A stretch of 64,000 bases of DNA from Dialister hominis. Lineage in GTDB: Bacteria; Bacillota; Negativicutes; Veillonellales; Dialisteraceae. The position numbers were made by a program, and so were the translations under genes. The stretch lies in assembly GCF_007164725.1 (NCBI RefSeq), contig NZ_AP019697.1, forward strand, positions 1,953,501-2,017,500. The letters are read 5' to 3'. Below the pieces are notes generated by a model. The model was not told where the DNA came from. It worked only from the letters and a program-made list of their open reading frames with translations, and made no database searches. Positions within the stretch are counted from its first letter, which is position 1, and every line of letters starts with the position of its first letter. This document shows, in pieces, positions 34,476 through 44,296 of this stretch.

Positions 34476-35666
34476 ACTAGTCCTTCCTTTATGCGGAGCC
34501 GGGATGCTTCGAAGAGCGACCTGCTGGTGGCGGTGACGGCCATGGATGAGGTCAATATTATCGCCTGCATGCTGGCGAAGAAGAACGGCATTCCCCATAC
34601 CATCGCCCGCATCCGAGATCCGAAATTCCTCTCGGAGCCGGTGGACTACATCAAGGAGAATTTCGACATCGACCTGGTACTGAGTCCGGAGCTCATTACG
34701 GCCCGTGAAATCAGCCGGCTGGTGATGACGCCCTCCGCCATTAACGTGGAGGATTTTGCAAAAGGCCGGGTGCGTCTTCTGGAAATGAAACTCAGTCCCC
34801 GCTCTCCCTTTGCCCATAAGGAATTAAAGGACATCACCCTGCCGCCATCCGTTCTCATCGCCCTCATCCTCCGGGACCACCACATGATTATCCCCCACGG
34901 CAGTGACAGGCTGCTGCCGCTGGACAACGTGTATTTCCTTGGAAATCCGGAATCCCTTGCAGAAATTTCATCCCACAGCCATGCCAAGTACCAGCGCCGA
35001 ACGAAGAAGGCCCTCATCATCGGCGCCGGCCGCACGGGGCAGGCCCTGGCTCCCATGCTGGAGAAGCAGGGGATTTCAGTGAAGGTCATCGACAATAATG
35101 AAGACCACTGCCAGCAGATGGTGGAAAGGCTGAAAAAGGGCATGGTCCTCTGCGGCGACGGCACGGACATGGACATGCTTACCCAGGAAGGGGTATCGGA
35201 GGCGGACACGGTTATCTGCACCACCAAGGACGAAAGGCTGAACCTCATGATGGCCCTTCTGGCAAAACATCTGGGCGCCGGACAGACCATGGTGCGGGTG
35301 ACCCGCACGGAATACATCGCCCTCATGCAGCAGGTGGGCATCGACATCGTCCTGTCCACCCGCCTTCTCGCGGCCGGTGAGGTGCTTGCCTTTGTGCGGA
35401 GCGGAAGCGTGGTTTCTGTGTCCCTGCTGGAAGGGGCCAGGGCAGAGGCTTTGGAAATCGTCATTCCCGAAGGTTCCAAGGCCGCCGGAAAGCCCCTCAT
35501 GAAGGCGAATCTCCCCAAGTCCTGCCTGGTAGGCGCCTATGTGCGGGATGGCAGGGTTTACATTCCTGACGGCCATTCCGTCCTTGCCGCCGGTGACAGC
35601 GTCATTCTCATTGCAGAGGCGGACAGGGCGCAGGACGTGATTTCCTATTTCAAAGGCAGGGACTAG
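34476..35666 (+). pseudogene. trkA: TrkA potassium-uptake regulator, 5'-truncated
   Basis: The remaining ~396 codons match TrkA from the middle of the first RCK-N domain (SDLLVAVTAMDEVNIIACMLAKK) through RCK-C, the second RCK-N (KKALIIGAGRTGQALAPMLEKQG) and second RCK-C. About 70 N-terminal residues with the first NAD-binding glycine motif are absent. The frame is open upstream to 34209, but that part is antisense to the TonB receptor and carries no start signal for TrkA. TrkA is the NAD/ATP-binding subunit gating TrkH. The gene is followed one base later by trkH. Confidence 0.85.
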
Positions 35667-35667
35667 T

Positions 35668-37116
35668 ATGAACATCCGCATCATCCAATCCATGCTCTCC
35701 CGCATCCTTCTGGGCGCCGGCGCCGTGCTCCTTCTTCCCCTCCTTCTGTCCCTTTATTACGGAGGGCCGGTGCTTTCCTTCCTCATCCCTGCCCTGCTGT
35801 CCCTTCTTCTTTACCTTCTTCTCCGCAGAAGAAATCTATCTCCCAATGTGAGCCTCACGCCCCGGGAGGGCACCGCCATCACCGCCCTTTCCTGGATTGC
35901 CGTGTCCCTGCTCTATGCCATTCCCTATATCTGTTCCGGCACCCTCTCCCCGCTGGACGGACTGGTGGAAAGCGTGTCCGGCCTCACCGGCACCGGGGCC
36001 ACCGTCATCAATGACCTTTCGCCCCTGCCGCCGTCCATTCTTTTCTTCCGCGCCATGACCCACTGGCTGGGAGGTCTGGGCATCATCGTCATCTTCGTGG
36101 CCCTCTTCCCCCAGGCCGGACGGGGCACCACGAAAATGGTGAATGCCGAAAGCACAGGACCCACCTCTTCCAAGCCCCTCCCCCGCATCAAAGAAACGGC
36201 ACTGGCCCTTTTCTGCGTGTACTTTTGTTTCACCGCCGCTGCCACGGCGGCCTTAATGCTATGGGGCATGGGTTTCTGGGAAGCATTGGACCATGCCTTC
36301 TCCACCATTGCCACCGGCGGTTTTTCCACCAGAAATGAAAACATTGCCTACTATCACAGCTTTTCCCTGGAAATGATACTCACCTTTTTCATGGTTATTT
36401 CCAGCGCCAACTTCGGCCTCTACGTGGACGCCTGGAAACGGGGTCTCCATGTACTCCTGCAGGATACGGAATTCAAAGTCTACCTCCTCATGGTGGCAGC
36501 GGCGGTCCTTCTCATCACCGCCTCCCAGGTGCTTCAGGGCCATATGCCCCTTCCGGAATCCCTCCGGGAAGCCCTCTTCCAGTCCGCCTCCCTGTCCTCC
36601 ACCACCGGCTACGTATCCGCCGACTTCGACCAATGGCCTTCCTTTGCTAAATTTATCCTTCTCCTCATCATCATAGCCGGAGGCTGCGGCGGCTCCACCG
36701 CCGGCGGGCTGAAGGTAATGCGCCTCATTCTTCTCTTCAAATGCTTCTCCGCCATTCTGAAGCTCCACATGCACCCAAGGGCGGTTTTCCACATGACCGT
36801 GGGAAAGGAAAAATTCTCCCGGAATACGGTACTCTAGGTGCTGGCCTTCTTCTTCATCTACATGGCCCTCTCCACCCTGTGGGCAGGGGCCATGATGTTT
36901 GACGGCCTTGCCTTCATGGACGCCCTGGGCGTGGCCTTCTCCACCATGAGCTACGACGGCCCCGCCTTCGGTGCATTCGGCGCCACCTGCACCTACGCAG
37001 CCCTGCCGGATTTCTCCAAGGTCATCGTCTGCCTGTCCATGCTCTTCGGAAGGCTGGAATCCGTAACCCTCCTCTCCATTTTCATCCCTTCCTTCTGGAA
37101 AAAGAGCGGATGGTGA
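35668..37116 (+). pseudogene. trkH: TrkH potassium channel subunit with in-frame amber codon
   Basis: Polytopic membrane protein with the repeated pore motifs of TrkH (SGLTGTGATVI, FSTIATGGFSTRN, ASLSSTTGYVSADF and, after the stop, FSTMSYDGPAFGAFG), each with the selectivity-filter glycine or a variant. TAG at 36835-36837 interrupts the frame after ...SRNTVL; reading continues in the same frame (VLAFFFIYMALST...) to 37116, giving a normal total of about 482 codons. The truncated product would lack the last pore segment. It starts one base after trkA. Both genes of the system are damaged. Confidence 0.88.
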
Positions 37117-37218
37117 GGATGAGATGATAGAAGATAGACGATAGATAATAGAAATTAGAAGATAGAAGGTAGACAGTCAGACTTCAGACGGTCAGACAAT
37201 CAGACACCTGCGACCCCC

Positions 37219-38140
37219 TACTGTCATGTTGAGCGGGGCTGCACGGCGGTATTGGCGGTAAGTGTTTTATTTCCTATTGATACTCTGAGCCCAGAAATCT
37301 CCCGCCACAATGTTGCTTGTCCCGTTTCGGAGTGAGATTTCTCCACTCCACTTCTTTCCGGTCGAAATGACAGGGGCGGCGGGCTGTGTACAGGCGTTTG
37401 AGGAAGAAACAGAATGGCACAGGTGCTGCCCCACCTCTACTGTCATTTCGAGCGGGGCGGCATGTCGGTATGAGGGTAAAGGTTTTATCCTCTATTGATA
37501 CTCTGAGCCCTAAAATCTCCCACCAATAGGGCTTGTACTATTTCGGAGTGAGATTTCTCCACTCTGTGGAGACTCTGCATAGAGTCTCCAAGTCAGCCGA
37601 AGTTGGCCTCCAGCCTGCCCGATAAGAGGCTTTCCTATTGGCGGCTGACCGGCTCCGGTTGAAATGACAGGGGCGGCGAGCTGTGTACAGGCATCTCTGA
37701 AAGAAGCAGAATGGCACAGGTGCAGCCCCCTCTACTGTCATTTCGAGCGGGGCTGCATGTCGGTATGAGGGTAAAGGTTTTATCCTTTATTGATACTCTG
37801 AGCCCAGAAATCTCCCGCCGTCATGAGGCTTGTACCATTTCGGAGTGGGATTTCTCCACTTCGCTTCGCTCCGGTCGAAATGACAGGGGCGGCGGGCGAA
37901 GATAGAAGATAGAAGTTAGAAGTTAGACAGTCAGACCTCAGACGGTCAGACTTCGGACACGCTGCCCACTCTACTGTCATTTCGAGCGGGGCTGCATGTC
38001 GGTTTTGGCGGCAAATGGTCTGTGTCCTATTGATGCTCTGAGTCGAGAAATCTCCCGCCACAATGCAGCTTGTCCCATTTCGGAGTGAGATTTCTCCACT
38101 CCACTTCGTTCCGGTCGAAATGACAGAGACGGCGGGCTGC
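37219..38140. repeat. Array of four imperfect ~170-bp repeats
   Basis: Units start with CTACTGTCATKTYGAGCGGGG (37219, 37438, 37734, 37974 approx.) and end with CCGGTYGAAATGACAG. Each contains TATTGATACTCTGAGYC, AGAAATCTCCCRCC and TTTCGGAGTGAGATTTCTC. The outer ends are inverted repeats. Spacers include AGATAGA-type microsatellite sequence (37128-37175, 37899-37930). Unit 2 carries an extra hairpin insertion. No coding capacity. Confidence 0.85.
37565..37655 (-). repeat. Double-hairpin repeat, copy 1 (inverted)
   Basis: Related to 53124-53215 and 60918-61009 in reverse orientation. Hairpin 1 (37590-37651) has outer stem GTCAGCCG/CGGCTGAC. Hairpin 2 (37568-37589) is GGAGACTCT-GCAT-AGAGTCTCC; its stem differs from the other copies but stays self-complementary. 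It interrupts repeat unit 2 of the surrounding array. Confidence 0.75.
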
Positions 38141-38171
38141 CGACGGTCATTCACTCCAAATACGGGCATTC

Positions 38172-38205
38172 AAAAAAGCGTGGAAACGAAGCTCCACGCT
38201 TTTTT
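38172..38205 (-). terminator. Terminator of the BAX-inhibitor-like gene
   Basis: AAAAAAGCGTGGA, loop, TCCACGCTTTTTT; 8 bases beyond the stop codon. Confidence 0.85.
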
Positions 38206-38212
38206 GATGTCC

Positions 38213-38917
38213 CTATTTCTTCTCGCCGAAGAGGCGGAGGAGGTAAATGAAGATGTTAATGAAATCCAGGTACAGGGTGAGGGCGCCCATGATGGCTATC
38301 TTCTGTCCTTCGTCGGTGGCCCGGGAATGATAGGTGAGGGCCAGGCGTTTGATGGACTGGGTGTCATAAATGGTGAGGCCCGTGAAAATCAGGATGCCGG
38401 CGTAGGAAATAAGCATCTGCAGCAGGGTGCTGTCGAAGAAGAAACCCACGACCGTGGCCAGGATGATGCCGAAAAGTCCCATGAGGCACATATTTCCCAG
38501 CTTCGACAAATCCGCCTTCGTCACATAGCCGTACACCGACATGATGCCGAAGGTGCCGGCGGTCATGAAGAACACGCCGCCGATGGAAGAAAGGGTGTAG
38601 GTCAAAAATACCGCCGACAGGGTAATGCCGTTCAGCACCGAATACACCAGAAACATGACCGCCGCCGTTTTCAGAGACATTTTCCCCATGGCAGAGGACA
38701 GACGCCATACCAGGGCAAAGGTGGCCACGATGAGCACCAGGGTGCCGGTGCGGCTTCCCATGAAAAGCCCCCGGAGCAGGGCATTATCCGCCACGAACCA
38801 TGCGCTGAATCCCGTCACCACCAGGGCGATGGCCATCCAGGCATACACATCCTTCATGAGACCGGGCATATTGATGGAAATACTTTTCTCCCGTTCCGCT
38901 GTCAATTCGTCATACAT
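38213..38917 (-). CDS. Bax inhibitor-1/YccA family membrane protein
   Basis: 234 residues with seven hydrophobic segments, usual for the BI-1/YccA/YbhL family (TMBIM fold), inner-membrane proteins linked to Ca2+ leak and to FtsH regulation in other bacteria. Supporting sequence: VYAWMAIALVVTGFSAW at the first helix, NGITLSAVFLTYT, GLTIYDTQSIKRL with the conserved Asp, and the C-terminal GALTLYLDFINIFIYLLRL with another conserved Asp. GGAGT precedes the ATG at 38917. It is monocistronic between a repeat array and a WG-repeat gene. Confidence 0.92.
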   Translation of the reverse strand: MYDELTAEREKSISINMPGLMKDVYAWMAIALVVTGFSAWFVADNALLRGLFMGSRTGTLVLIVATFALVWRLSSAMGKMSLKTAAVMFLVYSVLNGITLSAVFLTYTLSSIGGVFFMTAGTFGIMSVYGYVTKADLSKLGNMCLMGLFGIILATVVGFFFDSTLLQMLISYAGILIFTGLTIYDTQSIKRLALTYHSRATDEGQKIAIMGALTLYLDFINIFIYLLRLFGEKK

Positions 38918-39041
38918 AGAAAGACTCCTTTCTGAATGAAATATCTTATATCGATTTATTTGAGAAAAGAAGCGGCCTTCGCAAAGAATGCCGCCCTTTT
39001 ATGGCCTTTTATATTTATATTGTAACACAGCCTGTACAGTG

Positions 39042-40484
39042 TCACATCATCTGTACATCCTTATACAGGGGAGATTTCACCCACTGCCCGTGGATATCCA
39101 CAAGCCCCCAGAGTCCGTGGGATTTCACCGGTGCCAGGCCATGTCGGAAAGGCCGCGCCGCCTCTCCTTCCGGAAGGGTGAACAGAATCTTTCCTTCCCG
39201 GTCCAGGGCATGGATTTTCTTTCCCTCTTCCAGCCAGGCCAGCCCCTCTTCCGAATAGGGCTGCATGACGGCGCCGGAGGGAAGCTCACGAATGACGCCG
39301 CTTTCTCCGGAAAGCACCGTCTTACCGCCCATTTCATAAAGCACGCGGTCTTTCCCGAGGAATGTAATCCGGTCATACAGGAAATCCATGACCTGCCTGC
39401 CGTCCTCCAGACGGAAGGCACCCATCTTTCCTTTTTCCTTATCCCTCAGAGTCACCAGCCCTTCCTCTTCATAGAGCCTGCCGCCGGAAAGGTCATAGCG
39501 CCCCGGCGGGATGATGTACTCTCCCTTCCGGTTCACGAAGCCCAGAAGGCCGTGGTCCTTCACGAAGGTGCCCCATTCTGTCATGGGATATACCTCGTCG
39601 GAGCGGCTGTCCACCACGATACGTCCCTGCCGGTCCAGATAGCCCCGCTTCACGCCGTCATAGGAAAGAGGAAGCATTTCATCGCCTCCGCCGCTGCCGC
39701 CAAGGCCCCCAAGCACGGCCCCTGCCAGGGTGCCCCAGTTGAAACGGTTCACCTTCCGCCGGTACTCCGCCAAACCATCCTCATAGGGTCCCACGCTGTC
39801 AAATTCCGCGGTAAAAAGAAGTTTCCCCGACCCGTCGATGCCGCCCTTCCGTCCGTCGGAAAGCTGCACAAAAGCAATGCCCTCGCTGAAAGGCGCCAGC
39901 ACCTCCCTATACAGCGGCGCCGTCACCCGATTTCCACGGTCATCAAGAATACCGTATTTCCCCTTTTCCCTGTAAAAAGAAGGGCCCTCTTCTCTATCCG
40001 GAAACGCCACGCGGCCATCTGCGGTGATATAGGAAATCTTCTTTCCCTTCTTCACCTGAAACAGCCCATTTCCTTCATAGGACATGGAATCCCAGAAAGC
40101 AGGAACGATTTCATGTCCCTCCCGGTTCAGGAGCCCCCAGCCCTTTTTATTCCGAAACGCAGCGGTGACACCATAGCCATAAACATCACTTTCCCCCCTG
40201 CGCCGGTGAACATCGCCGGGAAGGCCGTTCTTTGCCAGGTAGGGATACAGCAGGCCTCCCGCCGCCGGCGAAGAAGGCAGGTTCACCGATATATCGTAAT
40301 GGGTGGTCTTTTTCGATGATTTTTCCCTCGTCTCCACCCTGCCTGTCTCCATAGTGGAAACAGAGCCCTCCCGATGGATATGGGTATAAGAAAAAGCCGG
40401 TTCCTCTCCCCGGGCAGGAGAAAATGCAGCCGGCAGAAGCAGGAGGGATGTGATAAGCAGAATCTTTCCGGTTCTGTAGTTCAT
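39042..40484 (-). CDS. WG-repeat-containing exported protein
   Basis: 480 residues. A Sec signal peptide (residues 1-26, ending PARGEE) is followed by many degenerate WG/KWG beta repeats, short units with xxWGxxxxxGxxxxPxxYD spacing (for example GWGLLNREGHEIVPAFWD, KYGILDDRGNRVTAPLY, LWGLVDIHGQWVKSPLY). Such proteins probably fold into a propeller or solenoid and are usually surface or periplasmic; function is unknown. One Gly-rich linker (about 252-268) interrupts the repeats. Unlike its neighbours it is intact. Confidence 0.88.
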   Translation of the reverse strand: MNYRTGKILLITSLLLLPAAFSPARGEEPAFSYTHIHREGSVSTMETGRVETREKSSKKTTHYDISVNLPSSPAAGGLLYPYLAKNGLPGDVHRRRGESDVYGYGVTAAFRNKKGWGLLNREGHEIVPAFWDSMSYEGNGLFQVKKGKKISYITADGRVAFPDREEGPSFYREKGKYGILDDRGNRVTAPLYREVLAPFSEGIAFVQLSDGRKGGIDGSGKLLFTAEFDSVGPYEDGLAEYRRKVNRFNWGTLAGAVLGGLGGSGGGDEMLPLSYDGVKRGYLDRQGRIVVDSRSDEVYPMTEWGTFVKDHGLLGFVNRKGEYIIPPGRYDLSGGRLYEEEGLVTLRDKEKGKMGAFRLEDGRQVMDFLYDRITFLGKDRVLYEMGGKTVLSGESGVIRELPSGAVMQPYSEEGLAWLEEGKKIHALDREGKILFTLPEGEAARPFRHGLAPVKSHGLWGLVDIHGQWVKSPLYKDVQMM

Positions 40485-40500
40485 AGAGCGTCCTTTCTAT

Positions 40501-42180
40501 TTAGTGCATGCTGAATAACTATTTATGATAGAATATATTAGATAACTACTGAGATTTAACATGTAATATTGTATAATATATGCATAGTTAATTTTAGCAT
40601 CCCCAGATTTTCTTTGCACATAGGAGCTCTATTCATGTATAAACTCACTCCCCAGTACCAGCAAATTTCTATTTTTGACTTCAATCAGCCGGGTGGGCTC
40701 CAGCTTTCCTCCGACAATAGATGGGTTCAGCTGGCGGATTCCCTTGAGTGGAACAAGTATGAAGAACGCTATGCTGAACAGTTCCCTTCTAAAACAGGAC
40801 GTCCGGGAATTCCTTTTCGTATTGCCTTTGGCGCATATATTATCCAGAAGGCAACCGGAGCTTCCGACAGGAAATTATGTGAGCTCATTGCAGAAAATTC
40901 ATATTATCAGTATTTCCTTGGGCTCCCATCTTTTCAGCCTGAATGCCCGTTCACCTACTCTGCTATGGTGTATTTTAGAAAGAGATTCACGCCTGAGTTC
41001 CTTATGGAAGTCAATGAAATGATTCTGGCAGCGTTTGATGTAACGCCGGAACACAGGGAGGATAAGTTGGAGGTGCCTAATGGCACTGCTCTCCCCGACA
41101 ATATGGGGACCTTGATTCTGAATGCGACCTGTTCTCCTTCGAATATCCGGTATCCTCAGGATTTCTCGCTTCTCAATGAAGCTAGGGAGCATCTGGAGGG
41201 GATGATTGACTATTTCAATGATACCTACCATCCCTGGGCTAAGCCAAGGACTTACCGGGAAATCGCAAGAAAGGACTATCTGAAGCTGGCAAAGTCCAAG
41301 AGAAGGTCTGCAAAAGCTGTCAGAATGCAGATTCGGCGGGAGTTATTCAATCTTGCCCGTGATATGCGCTATATCGAACAGTACCTTGCGGCAGGCTATG
41401 AGCTTCCGGAGAAGTATCGGCAGTTGTACCAGACCATTCAGAAGCTGTATGAGCAGCAGAAGTACATGTATGACCACAAGACACATCGAATCGAGCATAG
41501 GATTGTCAGCCTGCGTCAGCCCCATCTGAGGCCCATTGTACGCGGCAAGGTCAAGGCACCGGTAGAATTTGGCGCCAAGTACGATGTGAGCATTGATGAA
41601 AAGGGACACGCCCGGATGGAAAAGCTGTCATTCGACCCTTACAATGAAGGCGGCGTTCTGACTGATGCAGTGGAACGGTATAAAACCCGTACCGGCCATT
41701 ATCCTACGAAGGTGCTGGTCGATCAGATTTATCGCACTCGCACAAACCGAGAGTTCTGCAAGCAGCGTGGAATTCGCATGTCCGGGCCTCGCTTAGGGCG
41801 TCCGCCAAAAGAGAAACCGAAGCCAACAAAGGAAGAATACCAGGACAATGTCGATATAATCGAGGTTGAGCGCTTCTTCAGCTTAGATAAGCACTGCTAT
41901 GGTGCCGGTCTTATCATGACTAAACTGCCGGAGACGACGTTGTCTTCTATCGCCATGTCTGTTCTTGTGGGGAATCTGTTCAGAATCCCCACGGGGTCTC
42001 TTTTTTTGCTCTATTTTGTGGATTCAGGGGTAGAATCAGAGTCTCAGCACTATATGGAGTTAGCAGACTGAGGTTCCAAGGCATTCTCAAGGTCAAAAAT
42101 GCCTTCTGAGGGGTGAATTTTCACATTTTGAGGGTGTTTTAGGTTATTTTTGCAAAGGGTGGTTTTTTAACAGCCACTAA
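40501..42180 (+). mobile_element. IS5-like element, copy 1
   Basis: 1680 bp. Ends TTAGTGCATGCTGAATAAC (left) and, reverse-complemented, TTAGTGGCTGTTAAAAAAC (right) are imperfect inverted repeats. The flanks CTAT/ATAG are complementary rather than a direct duplication, so no target duplication is claimed. A truncated copy lies in the same orientation at 50048-53001. Confidence 0.8.
40635..42071 (+). CDS. IS5/IS1182-type transposase with altered catalytic residue
   Basis: 478 residues. N-terminal DUF772-like domain (NRWVQLADSLEWNKYEERYAEQFPSKTGRPG...) and a DDE core split by a long basic helical insertion. The first catalytic position reads LILNATCSPSNIRYPQD here, while copy 2 has LILDATCSPSNIRYPQD; Asp-to-Asn at this place should abolish catalysis. 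The second Asp (KVLVDQIYRTR) and downstream region are kept. The start is ATG 40635 with TAGGAG upstream. Confidence 0.85.
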   Translation: MYKLTPQYQQISIFDFNQPGGLQLSSDNRWVQLADSLEWNKYEERYAEQFPSKTGRPGIPFRIAFGAYIIQKATGASDRKLCELIAENSYYQYFLGLPSFQPECPFTYSAMVYFRKRFTPEFLMEVNEMILAAFDVTPEHREDKLEVPNGTALPDNMGTLILNATCSPSNIRYPQDFSLLNEAREHLEGMIDYFNDTYHPWAKPRTYREIARKDYLKLAKSKRRSAKAVRMQIRRELFNLARDMRYIEQYLAAGYELPEKYRQLYQTIQKLYEQQKYMYDHKTHRIEHRIVSLRQPHLRPIVRGKVKAPVEFGAKYDVSIDEKGHARMEKLSFDPYNEGGVLTDAVERYKTRTGHYPTKVLVDQIYRTRTNREFCKQRGIRMSGPRLGRPPKEKPKPTKEEYQDNVDIIEVERFFSLDKHCYGAGLIMTKLPETTLSSIAMSVLVGNLFRIPTGSLFLLYFVDSGVESESQHYMELAD

Positions 42181-43090
42181 ATAGCTCGCTATTCGCGTCG
42201 ACTGATTCCTTGCATTAAATAAAAATACAAGAATGAAATTCGATAACGATTTAATCAGCGCTTCCCTAACGTGAAATAACGTGAGAATGTTAAATTAAAA
42301 CCGTCAGAGATTGGCTGCAGGTTATGCTTTTGAAATCAATTTGCAGGGAATGGCGACGGAAGAGATATGTTCAGACCCAGCGAATATGACGCTGCTTCAG
42401 AGCCGCTCCATACGCATGTGAGAGTCATGGGATACGCAATAGAGAACCGGTGAATATGCAGAAGAGAGCCATTCGTTTTATGGGTATGATTTCTTCCGGA
42501 ATTCCCTGTATTTATGGGCTTAGTTATACTTATCGCAAAGACAACAGGCCGGCTCTCCATTTCGTATTGGAGTTTAAAAAGCAGGCGGCTTCGGTCAGGG
42601 TATCATGTGGCTCTCGGCCGCGTATTGGGACTTATGGCGCATAATACTCACAATGAAATAAGCAGGATGAAATCAGGCATTTTTACATCGAATAGGATGT
42701 TAGAATGCCTGATTTCATGTGGCGAATCATTCTTGAATTAAACTATTAAGCAGCATACTGCACGAAAATGCTTTTGAAATGAATTTGCAGGGAATGGCGG
42801 CGGAAGAGATATGTTCAGATGGTGTTTTTATTGAAGCCTTGTTATTTGTGTAGGGAAATATGGGAAATCCTTGCTTATTGATGGAATACATATATAATAA
42901 AAAAGATAAGCAAAACGTTATTTAATATGATGAATTTTTGGCGGTTCTGCGTTATGGGCTGCGGAGCAGTGTCTGTATGGTTTCAGGAGACCGCAGGGAA
43001 TGTTTATTACGAGAGAGGGCTTCAGCATCAGAGGCCTGCCGAGGCTGATTGCGGGTTCTGAAGGGGAAGTTGTTTTTAGGTGATTATTCT
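42181..43090. other. Intergenic before the LPS cluster
   Basis: No supported gene. Holds a ~50-bp direct repeat (42325-42374 and 42771-42822, about two differences), and a hairpin with 15-bp perfect arms ATGAAATCAGGCATT (42667-42681, 42704-42718). The repeats may be remains of a coding sequence deleted during IS activity. TATATAATAAA around 42890 is the best promoter-like stretch for the cluster. Confidence 0.5.
42667..42718. repeat. Inverted repeat with 15-bp perfect arms
   Basis: ATGAAATCAGGCATT, 22-base loop, then the exact complement. The loop is long and only a short T run follows the first arm, so it is not a typical terminator. Confidence 0.6.
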
Positions 43091-44296
43091 ATGAAAATTG
43101 TACTGGCTTATTTTGAAAAGTTTATAGAGATGAGCGGCGGCATTGAGCGGGTGTGCTGCAATATGGCGAATGCTATGGCAGCCCGGGGGCACGAGGTTTC
43201 TATTGTTTATTGCTATGGCAGGTCGGGCAGGCCTTTTTATGCGCTGGATAGTGCGGTAAAGACGTATAATCTCATGGCGGAGCACCCGGATAAATGGAAG
43301 AATCCATCTCTGGGGCAGTGTGTGTCCGGATTTAATAAGGTCGTCAGGGAAGTACTGCGCATTTTCAGTAAAAGTCAGGCACGGGAATGGAATGAGTCCT
43401 GCAAAGGCCGGATGATACAGCAGGAAATAAAAAATAGGATAGATACTATTCAACCTGACATTATTGTTTCTTTCCGTTATGAGACCAGTAATTACCTGCT
43501 TCATTTTGCCCATGTGAAGGTACCGGTTATTACTATGTTTCACATGAGTCCGGATTTCATTCTTCCTGGAGCGCCTAAAGGGGAGATTCGGGCTATAGCA
43601 GAAAGCAGCCGAGCCCAGGTGCTGTTGAAACGGGATATCCCGGTGGTGGAGAGGTTTTGCCCCGGTGCCCATGTGGTCTGGATTCCCAATGCAGTGCCGC
43701 AGTATGAGGAACATGCAGATCCGGGAGCAGAGAAGAAGACTTACACCATTATCAATGCGGCACGGCTGAATAAACCGCAGAAGCGTCAGCATCTGCTGGT
43801 GGAGGCTTTTGCCGGATTGGCGAAGGACTATCCGGACTGGCGTGTGGAGCTTTGGGGCGGTGGCAATGATTCCGGTGCTTCCTATGCCAAAGAGCTCAGG
43901 GAGCAGATTCGGAAGTATTATCTGGAAAATCAGGTGTTTCTTAAAGGTGAAAGTACTCATATCATTAATCAGTATAAGAAATCTGATATATTCTGTTTCC
44001 CCAGTGCTTATGAGGGGTTCCCTCTTGCGATGACAGAGGCTATGAGCTCCGGTCTTCCTGTGGTGGGATTTAAGAGCTGTACGGCGGTGGTGGATTTGAT
44101 TGATGACGGCAGGACCGGAGTCCTGGTGGATGATGGAGCAGAATCTTTTGCCAAAGGAATGAAGATACTGATGGACAGCAGGGAAAAAAGAGAAAAAATG
44201 GGAGCGCAGGCCAGAGAGGCTATGAAGGGGTATGCTCCGGAAGCTATATGGAATATGTGGGAAAAGTTGTTGAATGAGGTGGTCAGCGGTGAGTAA
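43091..44296 (+). CDS. Glycosyltransferase family 4
   Basis: 401 residues, GT-B fold. The N-terminal half has FIEMSGGIERVCCNMANAMAARGHEVSIV; the C-terminal donor domain has ARLNKPQKRQHLLVEAF and the E-x7-E type motif SAYEGFPLAMTEAMSSGLPVVG. It most resembles retaining GT4 enzymes that add hexose residues to LPS or exopolysaccharide. The start is ATG 43091 with AGGTGA upstream; ATG 43049 lacks a ribosome site. It is the first gene of a five-gene LPS-type cluster and overlaps the next. GC content is lower than in the aro region, suggesting separate origin. Confidence 0.9.
   Translation: MKIVLAYFEKFIEMSGGIERVCCNMANAMAARGHEVSIVYCYGRSGRPFYALDSAVKTYNLMAEHPDKWKNPSLGQCVSGFNKVVREVLRIFSKSQAREWNESCKGRMIQQEIKNRIDTIQPDIIVSFRYETSNYLLHFAHVKVPVITMFHMSPDFILPGAPKGEIRAIAESSRAQVLLKRDIPVVERFCPGAHVVWIPNAVPQYEEHADPGAEKKTYTIINAARLNKPQKRQHLLVEAFAGLAKDYPDWRVELWGGGNDSGASYAKELREQIRKYYLENQVFLKGESTHIINQYKKSDIFCFPSAYEGFPLAMTEAMSSGLPVVGFKSCTAVVDLIDDGRTGVLVDDGAESFAKGMKILMDSREKREKMGAQAREAMKGYAPEAIWNMWEKLLNEVVSGE

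Noticed and set aside
37219..38140. CRISPR array
   Set aside because: Units are long, diverged and internally palindromic with no regular short repeat-spacer pattern and no cas genes nearby.
38988..40319. Long plus-strand ORF of 443 codons opposite the WG-repeat gene
   Set aside because: It is antisense to a gene with signal peptide, ribosome site and WG repeats, and its own translation is His/Pro-rich without recognisable domains.
40497..42184. CTAT/ATAG as a target duplication of IS5-like copy 1
   Set aside because: The two flanks are complementary, not direct repeats, so they look like an extension of the inverted ends by chance.
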